A stretch of DNA of 64,000 nt from Stratiolaelaps scimitus (Eukaryota > Arthropoda > Arachnida > Mesostigmata > Laelapidae): positions 17,755,001 to 17,819,000 of the forward strand of contig JABWDB010000003.1 of NCBI GenBank assembly GCA_019614645.1. The letters are read 5' to 3'. Below the pieces are notes generated by a model. The model had not been told where the DNA came from. It was given only the letters and a program-made list of their open reading frames with translations, and did no database searches. A program made the position numbers and the translations under genes. This document shows positions 25,265 to 37,705 of this stretch, one piece after another. Every line of letters starts with the position of its first letter. The first letter of the stretch is position 1.

Positions 25265-25524
25265 ACATCATCGAGATGCGTCGACTGCTTCAGGAGCTCC
25301 AAGAAGACGGAATTGACGTCAACTACTTCAAGAAGGACAAGGGTGAAACATTTCGAACACTGCTACGTCAGATCAAGGAGCGCAATATCCGAAACATTGT
25401 GGTCGATCTCGAGCAGGACGCCGAGCGCGACAAGGACAAGGAGGGCAAAATCGAGTCGTTCCTCAAGCAGGCCATGCAGGTGGCCATGCTCAATGAGAAC
25501 TATAACTACTTCTTCCTTTCACTC
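25265..25524 (+). CDS. Kainate-type ionotropic glutamate receptor, exon 4 (ATD lower lobe)
   Basis: 260-nt exon for residues 171-257, phase 1 start and phase 0 end, acceptor gatttgcag and donor ctc|gtatgt. It opens DIIEMRRLLQELQEDGIDVN, the counterpart of the 'glycine-leucine-x-x-LQELL' helix of kainate receptors, continues with FRTLLRQIKERNIRNIVVDL, a highly charged stretch EQDAERDKDKEGKIE, then FLKQAMQVAMLNENYNYFFL. The last part matches the family pattern of a helix (x-x-L-K-Q-A-x-x-x-x-M) followed by Y-x-Y-x-F-x-x-L. The charged insert is longer and more acidic/basic than I expect for vertebrate members. Confidence 0.93.
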
Positions 25525-26094
25525 GTATGTATTGCAGCTAACTGGCGTCAATTACCATTGCTAGACGTACATGTTAGATGAGAGTATGATTTAGGTACTA
25601 GATAAATAAATACATTTTCCAAGCTGACTCACCGTCAACATGATTTAGGTAGTATCACAGTACTAGCCAACTCATTCTGCAGTAGAGATGCGCAGGGCCA
25701 GTCACAGCTAGAACAGAAGATTAGACGAATTCGCCCCATTGCGATATTTCCTCGAAACAGATCATCGAAAAATGGGCGGAATTCCAAAAAGCCTACACAC
25801 CTGCATTGTGGACATTGTCAGCGACCGCGGCAACGTAAAGCGTTCCGCTGTATAGCCACAGGAGAGTGTCATTCGTGATGACAAACATGTTCACGTTGTA
25901 ACGAATTAACTGCTTTTGAGGTCATCGTATAGTAAACTATTTTGTAGTTGACGAGAAGCTGAATATTATAATAATTTGGCAGCTGAAATGCCAGGGATAA
26001 GACGATCCAAATGTCAAAAAACAAATGCAGTTATACAGCTATAAGGTAAATGCTTAAGGTCGAAATGAAGAGTCAGAAAATATTATAAAATAGT

Positions 26095-26157
26095 AATAGG
26101 GGGTATACATACGACCTAGAATAGGGGGTATACATACGACCTAGAATAGGGGGTATA
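26095..26157. repeat. 25-bp tandem repeat, 2.5 copies
   Basis: Two exact units (26095-26119, 26120-26144) and a partial third share AATAGGGGGTATACA then TACGACCTAG. The exact identity suggests a recent duplication. Confidence 0.9.
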
Positions 26158-27329
26158 CACTCAACAAGTAAGAAAATAAGCGCAAAGATCTTCATGTCTT
26201 GGGATGATTGGTGTGCAGGTAAAATCTCCCCATATGTTACAAGGTACCCATGAATTGTGCCAGCGGTTTGCTCTTCATACGTTTGGCCTAACCTGAAGGT
26301 AATTATTTTCATGAGTCCAGTCAAAACAATGCAGGTTGGAATTGGAGTCCCTCATTCTGCGAATGTAAACAGCTACGATTCTACTCCGATTGGAACCCAT
26401 CCTCCCTAATACATATGTGTACAGAGGAGTCACTCCAAACGAACTATAACGAATTACTTATTGTGCTCCCCCACCGAACGTAAGCTTAATTATCAGACGA
26501 TCCTCGAACACTCTCGAAATTTAACAAACCCGCCTTCAAGCGCATTCTGATCTCATTAAAATATTGCACCCCACATATATACGGGGTGATCCGCTGGGTA
26601 CAGACCATCTAAACTGTTTGCTAGCTGGCTAATGGCTAACGCTTCCACAGCGTACCGGTAATTAAGGTGTTACACATGGAATTAGCGTATACTAGATATC
26701 CATCAGAGGAAGTATGACTCGAGCATTAAACCAAACTAAAGTGGAATTTATGGACTCGCTTGAAAAATATCAGATCTTATCTTTTACTCTCTAGCGGTTG
26801 AACAAGCGAAACCAGTAGCATGGGGTAAATTATGATTGTACAGCGTATAGAGTAAAAGGGCTGAAGGGATGAAAACTCAATGGAGTATTCACTAGACTAG
26901 CGCAATGAATCGATTGCATCAATATAGGAGGAAAATTAATTTGTCCGATTACCACAGTGTCTGCACCACTTGCATTAGCGAGAAGAGGCCATAAAAAAAA
27001 CACTTAGCACTAACCTCATGTCCTTACTGTCTCAAGCAGACCAGGAACGAAAGCGGAAGTTCGTGTCTCAAACAATTGAACGCGAAAGCTTGCAGTTATT
27101 GTGACCCCTTCAGGGCGTGGCCTTCTATTGAACGTATAGAGCAACTGCTGTTGAATTGGGAAGCGGTGAAGTCGGTGTCATGTCTGGAATAGAATATACA
27201 GAGCATGTATGTCCAGAACGTGAGGAACATTGTCACAGTAGTCAAAAGACAAGCGATATCAACGGGCCGCCGTAGTATTTATTTTAATAACGTTATTAAC
27301 CAATCAGCCAGTAAATACAGCATCGATTC

Positions 27330-27425
27330 GTATGTACCCTGTAGGATTCGAGCCGAACACCTGTCAATGATTACAGGTGCCCGGCGTTACACCTACGCCA
27401 TTCCGTGGCTCTACCCGTGTAATTG
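27330..27425 (-). mobile_element. tRNA-like segment, possibly SINE-derived
   Basis: On the minus strand TGGCGTAGGTG fits the A-box pattern and GCTCGAATCC the B-box pattern. Between them CACCTGT and ACAGGTG form a 7-bp stem. No CCA-end or 3' trailer typical of a functional tRNA was seen, so a SINE head or tRNA pseudogene is more likely than a live tRNA gene. Confidence 0.4.
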
Positions 27426-27540
27426 GCTTATCTGTGTCGCACACCGCTGTCACTACGAATAGTCAACGTCTTTTTTGCATATCCGCACAAAGTACACATA
27501 GAAGCAATGCAGCTAACCGGTGAGTTCTTTGCTGCCACAG

Positions 27541-27672
27541 GACTTCCACGTGGCAAAGCTGAACGACTTCATGCATTCACGGGCAAATATCACAGCATTG
27601 CGTCTCGTCGATATGAAGCATCACATCGCCGATGACCTGCTGCGCGGACAGGACAGCCCTCAGAGCACTAAG
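27541..27672 (+). CDS. Kainate-type ionotropic glutamate receptor, exon 5
   Basis: 132-nt exon (44 codons, residues 258-301), phase 0 on both sides, acceptor gctgccacag and donor aag|gtaact. It opens DFHVAKLNDFMHSRANITAL and ends GQDSPQSTK. NIT (Asn273) is a possible N-glycosylation site and matches the N-x-T of the 'N-M-T-G-F' segment known in kainate receptors; RLVD follows as the usual strand. The loop between RLVD and the next exon is shorter by roughly a dozen residues than in vertebrate kainate receptors, so a small extra exon may be missing in the 30-kb intron that follows. Confidence 0.87.
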
Positions 27673-27741
27673 GTAACTAATAATAGTTTAAGGTAACGAA
27701 GTTTTTGTATTAAGCAATTCGACGTTACACAGATTTTTCAG

Positions 27742-27801
27742 GAGGAAGACCACAACCTGGACCACAACCATCTGCCATTGGCTTGCTGGACCATCGCTTG
27801 A
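27742..27801 (+). other. Candidate alternative terminal exon of the receptor
   Basis: Only 69 bp after exon 5, an acceptor (acagatttttcag) opens a phase-0 frame of 19 codons (EEDHNLDHNHLPLACWTIA) ending in TGA at 27799-27801. No donor lies before the stop. AATAAA near 28290 could serve as poly(A) signal. If used, the receptor would end after the ATD as a truncated soluble protein. Entirely inferred; a chance acceptor is equally possible. Confidence 0.2.
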
Positions 27802-30294
27802 ACGATCAGGCAATCGAGGGACACTCAAGTTTAGTTTTTTTCGGCTTTTATTGAACACGCTTATTGGTCGCTAGCATTGCCAGTGCAGGCCCCAGCTGAG
27901 AATAATCTTCTCAAGCATTCCTAGGTATTTTTTCCACTCCCTGGAACGCACACGTTCGACATGGTTCCCACCACGCCAAGGGCAAAGATTTGACAAATGT
28001 GTTGCTGGTGAAATGTTCAGTCCAGTCCTAACCGAAGAAAGGGGTGACGATTGGCTGTTTTCCGACTGTGTGACTGTTTTTGTGGTTATCTCATCTCAAG
28101 AGTAGTAGCATTATTTCATTATAAGTACATCTTCAAAATTATGTAACCCGGTATTATACACTGAATCAGTCATCCCTGGCTCAGCGATGAATTACGTTTG
28201 CACTCGTGTAAATGCACCTTAGCAAAAAGTCTGCACAAGTCTGCTCCTGAAAAAAAACAACACGTTAGAGTATAATAGCGCTTTTTTTTAAATAAAAATA
28301 GCTTTAACATTATTCCGAAAGCGTTAACTCATGGAAGTAACTAATCATCGACAGCTTTCATTTCCGTAATATCTATGACATCGTCGATGTCAGCCCTTTT
28401 TGTCAAGTCTTCACAACGCCACGTCTGTGTCCCTCCACCGAGGGACCTTTGTGACTGCCGGGTTGTTTCATATTTCAGCCTGATAGCTATAATCTCCTTA
28501 TAAACTAATTCGCCTGGCTTATTCACGAAGATTTAGTAATCTGAGGAGGTGAATAACTTCTATGACATTCCTAGTTGCAACAACTTTGTAAACCGAACTA
28601 GCGATTCTAAGAACTGGAGCAACCACCAGCCACTGATCCGCCCTAAGTAAATGCAACTGCAAGAATCAATAGCCGTTCACATGCGTTGCCCTGCTATCGT
28701 ATAGTAGGGTTTGTTTATTATGCAACAACCAGTCCCGTTCTCTACTTTTAGAATGTTATATCCCCATAGGCAGTCCCATCAGGAGCATAGAACAATTCAC
28801 AGTTATTCGAGCAGCTTCGGACACGGCTGCCCTGAATGTAGTGTAAATACATTACCGCTAAGCTGAACGAAAACTAAGCGGCTTATTATTTTTTTTGCAA
28901 CGAAAAAAATGCTCCCGTTAATGAAGATCATTTTTGTAATAAGAATGTGACAACTATCCCAGTCGTATGGTGTATTTTAGATCGATCTATTCACTGTACC
29001 GACAGCCGCGTTTCGGAAAGTCGTGTTTCCGAACAACTGTTTGTTCAAGTTTCACTCAAAAGTGACTGATGACGCTATACTTCGAAATTCCCATACCGCA
29101 GTACACACACACACACATAATTATCATAGGATTCAAAGGTTTGATTCTTGATCCCAAGAGTCTAATCACTGGCCACTGGCATTCGAACTATAAAACTTGT
29201 GGTAGCATTGCAAAAGATATTTGCTCGCATGTTTGTTACAAGCATGACTACCCGGCACATTTCGCAAAATTATAAGCCTAAAGTAAGTCACATTTGTCAA
29301 GGTCGAATCATTGAGTTATATTACAACCTTCGGGACTATGAGAGCATGTAATTTGAGGCACAGATGAAACGGGGCAAGTAGCTTGACGGAAAGTAGTTCC
29401 GAAACATGACAGAAAGAACTAATTAAGTGTAGGTTGAGCTCGCTGTTCCGGTGCGACGCTGCCTGGCGCATTTAGCGTTCAAATATCATGCGCAACTAGA
29501 CAACAAAGTGTTCGCAAGGTCATGCAACCTCAATTATAAAATACTACACGTAAATATTGAAACACAAGTTAATATATATATATATACATCAAAGTTCGTA
29601 ACCCTACAAAACCGATAAAGTTTGGACTAGGTCCCATAATATTGCACTACTTTTTTAATTTCTATTTTGCGCGTTATTTTTTAAATTAATTATGGCAACG
29701 GAACTACCACAGCAAAGGGAAGACTAACCAATGTCACTGAGGAATGTATCACATTTTTTAAATGGTTCAACTGCCGCATCAGTAGTGTGGCGTACCTTAT
29801 GCATAGGGTGATTTACTAGGGGAATTATTCAATGTACCTACCGATCGTAATTTTTCTTGGACCCGGAGACCCCTACGGACGTCTTCTCTGCCAAATGTCA
29901 CCTAACCAGGAGGGGATAAGAGACGTCAAATCATTTGACAAATATTTAAAAGCTATTCGTTTGCTTATCAATATTTGTCTAAGGTTTTTTTTTTCTATTA
30001 ACGACAATTATAATAAATATTTAGCTAGTGCTCTATTAAAATGTTGTTATTACAATTATTATAGTGACGTGCAGTTCTTGGCATTGCTCATATTGGCTTC
30101 TTCACATATAATCAATAGCGTTAACCAATGATGCATTCTCTGTATTCTATACAACTCCATCTTGGACACGACGTATTTACTATAAATGCGCTAAAAAAAC
30201 GTTATAGAATAATCTTGGATCCGTTGGATCTTTGCTTTTTCGGTCCGTTTAAAGAATAAGAATGCTGTTCACCTTTTTGACCCTACAGTAAGTA

Positions 30295-30440
30295 AAGGTA
30301 AATGTAAAGGTAAATGTTTATTGGTTTATTAAAGGAGCTGCAATTTTACAATGCTTAAGCTCTCTTATATGTCACACAGCGGGGCTCGAACCTGCGGCCT
30401 CTGTACCAACCTCCTAGTAGGTTGGTACAAGGGGACTGCA
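30295..30440 (-). mobile_element. tRNA-derived SINE, minus strand, with altered 5' part
   Basis: On the minus strand the B box GGTTCGAGCCC (30392-30382), body and tail (to about 30300) are almost identical to the copy at 58361, followed by ATTTACC/TTTACC units at 30290-30315. The 5' half differs: an 11-bp perfect hairpin (30402-30412 with 30419-30429) occupies the place of the anticodon arm and no A box is evident. The copy is therefore 5' truncated or rearranged. Confidence 0.8.
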
Positions 30441-31089
30441 TATGTTGGGCATTTGCGAGAAATTCAACGATATTCCTAGGCTAAATACCTGAGCCCAATG
30501 AGCGTAAACCTCACTATTCGCCTCAAACCGCGAGCTAACTCGTTACAGTAACGGTATCCACACGGCCCTGTACTCGGGCCTCTCTGCACAAGCAAGCATT
30601 GTTGTTAACCTCGCCGGGCGAGTAGGACCCGTTCCACCTTTAACAGTCGACAAAAAACAATTGAGTCCCACCACCGTCAAATAAGGTCACGGCGCAGCAC
30701 ATACAATCTCCCAAGTGCCTGCATAGGTAAATAGTTGCATCGTTTAATCAAACTGCATAGGGGAGTGGGATAGTACTGGTTTATTGTTACGCCTCGCTGA
30801 GTGATTGTACAGTAATTCAATGTGCCTTTTATATCTGTTCGCTGCCTGAACTGTAACTACCTCTTTTTTCTGAACTGTAAACTTGAGTCGTACCCCAATG
30901 CAATTCTACTTCCCCGTATATATATATATTTTTTTTTTCTCACTGAAATTAGTAATAATAACTCTGTCACACCGACACTGCATAGTCACCTCGTTTAGGT
31001 GAGGTTTTGTTCCTTGGTAAAACTAAGAGGCTGTTCGCTGAGGAGAGATGAGGTGCTAGCTACCTAACACATAGCGTCGACACGGGGAC

Positions 31090-32300
31090 ACATGAGAGGT
31101 GGCACTTGCAAAGCAGAAGAGTCCACTACAAGGCGACCCTCTTTGCAACCTAGCGGCGAGATAGCTGGAACAGCAGGAACTAATGTCGCTTACTTTGCAG
31201 AAAGGCCCAGCGTCCGGACAGCAGACCCAGCCACATGCCGACTCCGCGCGCGCCAGGTAAGCATCTCCCGCCTGCCGGCCAGACCATTGTGAGCCGCACC
31301 CATTCCGTCGTGTCGTGCTATATAGGCCATTCGCTGGAGTGGCCAACAAGGCAAAATATAAACTAAAGACTTCGCTCTGTGTCAAACCTGTAGGTACCTG
31401 TGTTTGCCGTTGAAAATCTACTCATGCAGTGTTCAGATGACGACAGACGCCCGAACGACTTTGCAGCTTACCGATACAGATTCATTTTTTTACACATCTT
31501 ACGTTGTAGTGCCGCCGATAATGAATCAGCAATCATAGATCAACCACTGCCTCAATCGATGCTGCCCACTAATAATAGCTATTCACGCAAGTGGGCACAA
31601 CGTATATGCCGTATTGTCATTTCATCATTAGCTCGAATTCATTTATAGTACATTGCCGAGTTGCGCGTGTCTGATTTTAATTTCCAATTGGCTGCCTGAT
31701 TGAGAAACCCGCGAAGCAGAGGGAAGAGGAAGGCTGCGGTAAAAGGGAGGCTCGGGAAAGCCTCCCTGTCCTGATGGTGTGTAAGTAGAGCAATGAATGC
31801 CGCAGCGTTGCCGCGCTGCTTCTGTGCTGCTGCTGCTGCATCTGCATGCCTTGCCGTCTTGAGGCTGCCCGTCACGACCACTCTGGCTTGTGGCAAGGCG
31901 CCAAAGTGGAAGAACGTGCGTCGCATTGCTGCCCACGGCCCGTTCGGTCCGTGACTTTTCCACCGTTGGCTTGCTCCGCTGTTCGTTTCCCAGCCGGATT
32001 CCCTTCGCGTGTTCGCCGAGCTTCCATTCCGATCGAGCCCCATCTAGTCCACGAGCTGGCTACCCGGCTCGGGTGGGTCCGGGGGTGGACGGGCACGTTC
32101 AGTGGCTTGTTACCAGTAGCGGGCAGGCGTGCCATGTCGGCTGACGGCAACGGGGGTGAGAGGATTCAGTTGTGCGGGGCCGTGAGCCCTGCAATATCCA
32201 ATGCGGCGAGGCGAAGCGAATGCACAGAAGAATAGAAGTGAAAGACGGGAGAATAGCTCTCAATATGGGTGGGGTTGGGGGGGGGCGGGGGCTTCGAAAC
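31090..32300. other. GC-rich island in intron 5 (left)
   Basis: A GC-rich block with overlapping open frames on both strands (for example 31846-32235 + and 31639-32043 -) but no domain. It includes a G-rich tract at about 32268-32292. Function unknown. Confidence 0.4.
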
Positions 32301-34865
32301 GGAATGGAGTATAGTGCGACGTCGCGATTGAACTGTATGCCGGATGTTCCATATGTTGGAACAGAACAGCGAAGAGCGACCGAGTCGCCGTGTAAAACAC
32401 ATGCTTCACCTATAAACCTATACATGACGATGTATCGAGAGAGGTAAGGGTACGTTAGAGTGCAAAAATATGTTTATCTGCAAACCAAGCGGAGAAACAT
32501 CCTGCCTTGACCCGAAATTGGGTGACGATTGTAAACGGACCTGCAGCGTCGGCAGCCTCACACGTACGGCGAGTGCAAGTCTGTGAGGCATATCGAGACA
32601 GGATTTTCCGGTTGTCTTGGATAACAGTGAAATTTGTACGATACCGACAACATCAGCTGGGGGAAGAGGCGAGTGTTTACCAACTGGACACGATTCTTGT
32701 CAGCGCTTCAACGCCGTGCCAAAAGCCGACCACCAAATAGAGTCTATCACCCAAACGTGTTTGGGCACTTGGCCGTTTCGCCGACGCTCAATCTCCCCAT
32801 AGACTCCGGAAATTTTGCAAGGCCTCTCAACAAACGCTAACATCACCAATGTCTCAATCAGTCTGAGCTGCTCAAATCATTAGCCATCACCAATGTCTCA
32901 AAAGTTTCGCTGCTAAAAAGCATAGCCTATTTAGCCAATGCTTGGTTTTTACTTGACAGCATGACCTTTCTCTGGACTGGGACACCCTGCTATCTCATAT
33001 GGCAAGCACACGATGGGAGACTCTATGGGCTGGCTTGTCATAAAACGGATTCATTATCGAGATAGCACCCTCGCTATCAAGGGCAAATCGTGGAACGTGA
33101 TCCACCATTATGCATCTCAGTATGCCAGTATCGGCAGAAAGTCGTCTCTGTAATTTCCTTAGTTTCCCCATCATTCGTTCAAAAGCTGCTTCGACTTCTT
33201 GCTTTAATATGTGAGCCATGACTGAATAATAAAATAATGACGAAAATATTTTTTACAGTCGAAATCACTTGAAATAAATAAAGCGTGTGATGTTTGCTAA
33301 GCTTTTCCTATGTTTCGTATGAAAAACTGTCGAATCCAGCCCTAATGAAGTTTCGACCAAAGAGACACCTGGAGAAGAAGTTCTCACGCGAAGGCCAAAA
33401 TAAACAAGACATCTCACATAATAGGAAACATATCCACTTTAGAGACACAACGGTAGGAGTATTTTTTTGCTTGTAAGTGAATGTCGAAATCGAGAACAGT
33501 TATATTTAGAATATATCCATTATCATCTGTGGATACTCCTCGAGCGTGTCGGCAACTTGTGATGTTAATAAGGTGGAGGGGGGCATCTACGGTTGCGGGG
33601 ATGTAGGAGAAACGGGCATAAGAAAGGTCAGCCAAGAAAATGGCTCAGTTGCTACCTATTTTTTATAGGGAGACGGACCCGCTATCGGTTGCCATTGCTT
33701 GCTGCAAATTATGACACAGCTAGGAATACTGATAGAATATACGATATGGCATATATATATCATCTTTTCGCTTGGCTGAAAATCTGAAAATATAATGTTG
33801 CCAATTGTACACATATTTCTGTCATTATGAGTATTATGTATTCTTGTCTTTACCAAAAAAACCTCATCGGTTTCGAGATGAATCGAATAGCCGATAGGTT
33901 AATCAACTTGTATAGGTGAACATGTATATCCAAGCGTACTGACTCAGTTTTGTCAGTCGGCACGGAAAAACGAGTAGTTCCCCATAACCTCATGTATACA
34001 CTACATCGTGGCAACGTTTTTTGGCGAGATATACTCGTCTCGCAGGAAGCATTTATTCACATTTTGTAGATCGTCCGTCTTACACAGCTGTTCAGGGTTC
34101 AAGGCGTTGTGCTGTTCTACTCTCGTGTCATTGTGGAACGTCGGAACAGGTCTAATGAGCGGTTTAAGCTATCGGTGTAGCTGGCACTCGATAGACTCCA
34201 CCTTGTACGAATAGCGGACAGGTGGATCCACAGGTGTCGGGAACGGCCGAAATTTGCTGTCAGAGTTCGTCAGCTGACAGACATCGCAGTCAAGGATATA
34301 TTGCCGAGCTCGGGCCCATACTCCCTTCTCCATAAAAACAGTGAGGCTTCAATCGGCGAACGCTTTTGGAGACGCTCGGATGTCGTCGATGACAGGCTGC
34401 GAACACTAAATATAATACTTGAATGATCATGGGAGCACTGCGCGTGGCGCCTTTGGGCCGTATCGGCACGGCGTGCCTTCCTTAAGCTTAAACCCAGCCG
34501 AATCGCAGGCTACTCCACAGCACAAGTGTTAGCGGCGGCCACCGAGGACTTCCAAGCTGATGTGTCTCCATCAAGGCGCGGCATCCGCGTTGCGAACCGC
34601 AGTTCCGCTTTCGAGCCGAACTCTGCTGGTACGCCGGAAAGCCCCGGGAGCACCGGGTTCCCTGGAGTTGATACGTGGAGATGCTATGCGTTCAAGCATA
34701 GCACTCTCGGCGTTCTTATTCCCATCTATGCTTGCCAGCCATGTCCGATTCATACGTTCAGTAAATTTTTAGCGGATAAACGTTATTAGCAACCGACCGG
34801 CAATTACCATATTTTCATTGTTTATCATCCGATTTTTAGTGGCGTTATTTCATCTGTACTGTACG

Positions 34866-34930
34866 TTACCACAGTCGAGCGCGGTGACTCGAGCGCGGGT
34901 TCGATCCCCACCGTTGCACATTTGCATTTA
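34866..34930 (+). mobile_element. tRNA-like segment with B box, possible SINE
   Basis: GGTTCGATCCCC at about 34898-34909 is a perfect B box, preceded by GTCGAGCGCGGTGACTCGAG where an A box and D arm would be. The rest of a tRNA cloverleaf is not convincing. Probably a decayed tRNA-derived repeat. Confidence 0.35.
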
Positions 34931-37608
34931 GGGGCTCGTCTTACGAAGAAATGCTAAAAGCAGTTGTACCGTGGACGTTAAATGTTGGCTGAGAGTCAGC
35001 CCGAAAACCTTCTTTGTACGTTGCTACAATAGTAATTCATTCGTGAATGAGTACACTACCGTAGCGTGCAAAACCATACTACCAACAACCGTTTCATGCA
35101 TGTTTATTTACTTGAATGCCATGGCCCCAACCGTTGCGACGAAGCGAAAAAAGGCGAAAGGGTTGCTACTAGACGGAAGAGCGATAACGGTACTTCTATC
35201 GTGGAACGAGCTCGCCACGGCTGGTGGGCGCCTTCTCGGCCAGGGTGGTTGGCTATACCAGACTCGTGCGGCTGACCTGAAGAGATCTGAATGTAGACTG
35301 CAAGGAAACGAGTACCCTCAATGACGGAAACGAAATGGCTGAATGAGGTTATTGTTGCCGAACCACCACAAGCTGCAATAGAGAAATGTACCCTAGGCGC
35401 GAGCAGTAAGCGAGCGAGTGAAGCAAAGAGGTACTGCTATGGATTGGGGTGAAATAGTGGGATAGAGAGTGGGAAATCCATAGCACCAAGGGGCGTGCGC
35501 CACACGAAGCGAAGGCGACTCGCCGTTCGGGATTAAGGGGCTTAACGCAGCCGCCGACTGCGCCTTCTTTGCCGATACGTTCCGTTACTACTGCTACTGT
35601 CTGTGATGGTGCTGTTGCTATAGCTGTCGCCACCTTCTGCGGCCCCATGTGAGGAACTTCGTCGCTCGCGGCTGTTCCTCCCTCTTAATTCAACCGCTCA
35701 CTTTCTCGCTCTCCCTTCCCGCCTGAGTGAAGCCTCTCGTGTGTCGGACCTGCCTCGATGTGTCGGACTTGCCTATGTGTTGGCACTCAGTCTTGCACGC
35801 TAGCCGTGTGGGGCGGTATCCCGTCCGTTTGTAGTACGCGATGAGCACGCCCCCAAATGGTTGTGACTCCCGAATGCATGGGAAGCTCGGCTTTCCACAT
35901 AGTCCAGTAGTGCCGGCTAGCTGTCGCTTCCTCGCGGCAGCTGGAAAGCGTAGGAGGACTCTGTGACAACTTCTGATGTCTCTGTGTATTTTTATGCGTT
36001 CGGGACAACCTCGTGGTGCCACGCCGGTGCCCTAGATAACATTAATGCGATGATGGCTGTACGCAGTTCGTTCGCTTTAAGTACCATTAAGGATCATTAG
36101 ACATCATTATAGGCTCAGCCGGCAGAGCCGACCTTTGCCCAGCTTATTACTGCGAGTTGTGTGATTATGTGCACGATGTGTCAGCATCTCTCGGGAAGAC
36201 ATCTGTATATTTTACTACTGCTATTATTACTGCTACCAACCTTTGTTGACACGCGTCGGCACAATTTTTTTTTGCAACGCCGAACAGCCTGCTTAAAATA
36301 TACATGAGTTACCGGCTAGCGGTACCCATCATATACGAGATCATAAGCCGCCCATTACAACATGTTTCGAGCACACAGATATAAAATACATAGAGCTGAT
36401 GTTTTCGCAAAAATACATGAGAAACAATTGTTCTATGGATTTGGAGGACGTCGATGTCGATAATAGTGTTCGATACACCTGCATTTTTCCTTAATTGAGA
36501 GCAAAAAAGAAAGAGAGAGAGAAAGAGAGGCAAATGATCGAAGCATCGATATCAGCACAATCTTTACTGTGTAACTTGCCAAGCATGCAACCCTACTTGT
36601 ATGAGTGCAGCTGCAATTGCTATACGTAAAATGGATTTTAGTTAATCAAGCTTTACTGATGAATCCAACGCAGGCAGAAAATGTTTACCAGTGCCTGCGA
36701 CTGTCTGGGCCGGATGGCGTGGGAGTCCTCCAACAAGGTCGGTCGGTGTTCGCTTCATGATCATTGCGAGATTCTGTGCAGAAATGAATATGACAATCAA
36801 CAATCTCGGCCGAACGAACGAACTGAAATATAATATGCTCGCTTCGTTGCCCACGAGCCTGAATTGGGGATTATTATGCTAAGGGGTAAATCTAATCACA
36901 CTCCGTTATGTGATAGCAATTCTATAAAGGCTTGCTGTTAACGCTGTGACATTTGACAGTTCGTAGTTTTGACACCATCACTGCAGCAATCTCCGTCGTT
37001 AAGTACTGGTCACCATTGTGAATATATAGGTAATAAATGCACCTCATCCATCATGTGTTTACTTCACTGCGATTAGGGAGAACATCGCCATTTGATGCAG
37101 CCGATCTATAGTGACTGGCTGGTTGCAATGTCATAGTATGATGTCTCTCTGTCCCTGAGTACTGCGGGGGAACGTGTAGGTTTGCGGATAGCTTTTTACC
37201 TCACTCCAGTGAGGCAAAATATATATATATATATACTCATTTCTCTATTTTTCTTCTTTAAATGAAAATAAACCCCGTTGAGGTTGCAGCTGCTGCCTCT
37301 GTGTATCGAAGTCGTGGTTGAGAGGCATTTCTTTCCCGGGTCTGACTTTATCCTGTAGAATAAATGCTCATAATCCTTCGGCTATGGCATGGCCGATTCA
37401 GCAAAATAACTCAGGCTTGCTGGAGTAATTCGAATAAATAATAAAATTGGAATAGATTTGCAAGATCTTTGATTCTAAAGCTATGTCTCTATAGGTAATG
37501 AATGCATATCGACATGAGTGGTATCGAGCGACGTAATCTTTACGACGCGTAGTCTCATAGCTTATAGTGGACAAGGGTTCTTTTGCCTGATCGAATTGCT
37601 TATTGCAG

Positions 37609-37705
37609 GAGGGGTCGTAATCGTCTCTCGAAGCGTGATGACGACGATGAAGGTGACGAGGAGGAGGAGGCCGATGAGGACGCCAGCTTTCCACCGGGCC
37701 TTGAG
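37609..37705 (+). other. Candidate acidic exon in intron 5
   Basis: A pyrimidine-rich tract and TTGCAG (to 37608) precede 97 nt with a GAG|gtatca donor. One frame reads SKRDDDDEGDEEEEADEDAS then FPPGLE. As drawn it is 3n+1 long and its open frame needs two bases from an upstream exon, so it does not fit directly between the phase-0 exons 5 and 6. A weaker acceptor at 37633 gives a 72-nt phase-0 exon that would fit. It may instead be simple-repeat DNA or an exon of another transcript. Confidence 0.2.

Larger units (their letters stand above)
25525..27540 (+). other. Intron 4 of the receptor gene (2.0 kb)
   Basis: Bounded by gtatgt and gccacag. Holds a 25-bp tandem repeat (26095-26157) and a tRNA-like segment on the minus strand near 27330-27425. 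Nothing else recognisable. Confidence 0.8.

Noticed and set aside
26095..26157. CRISPR-like repeat
   Set aside because: Units are directly adjacent without spacers, and the window is eukaryotic.
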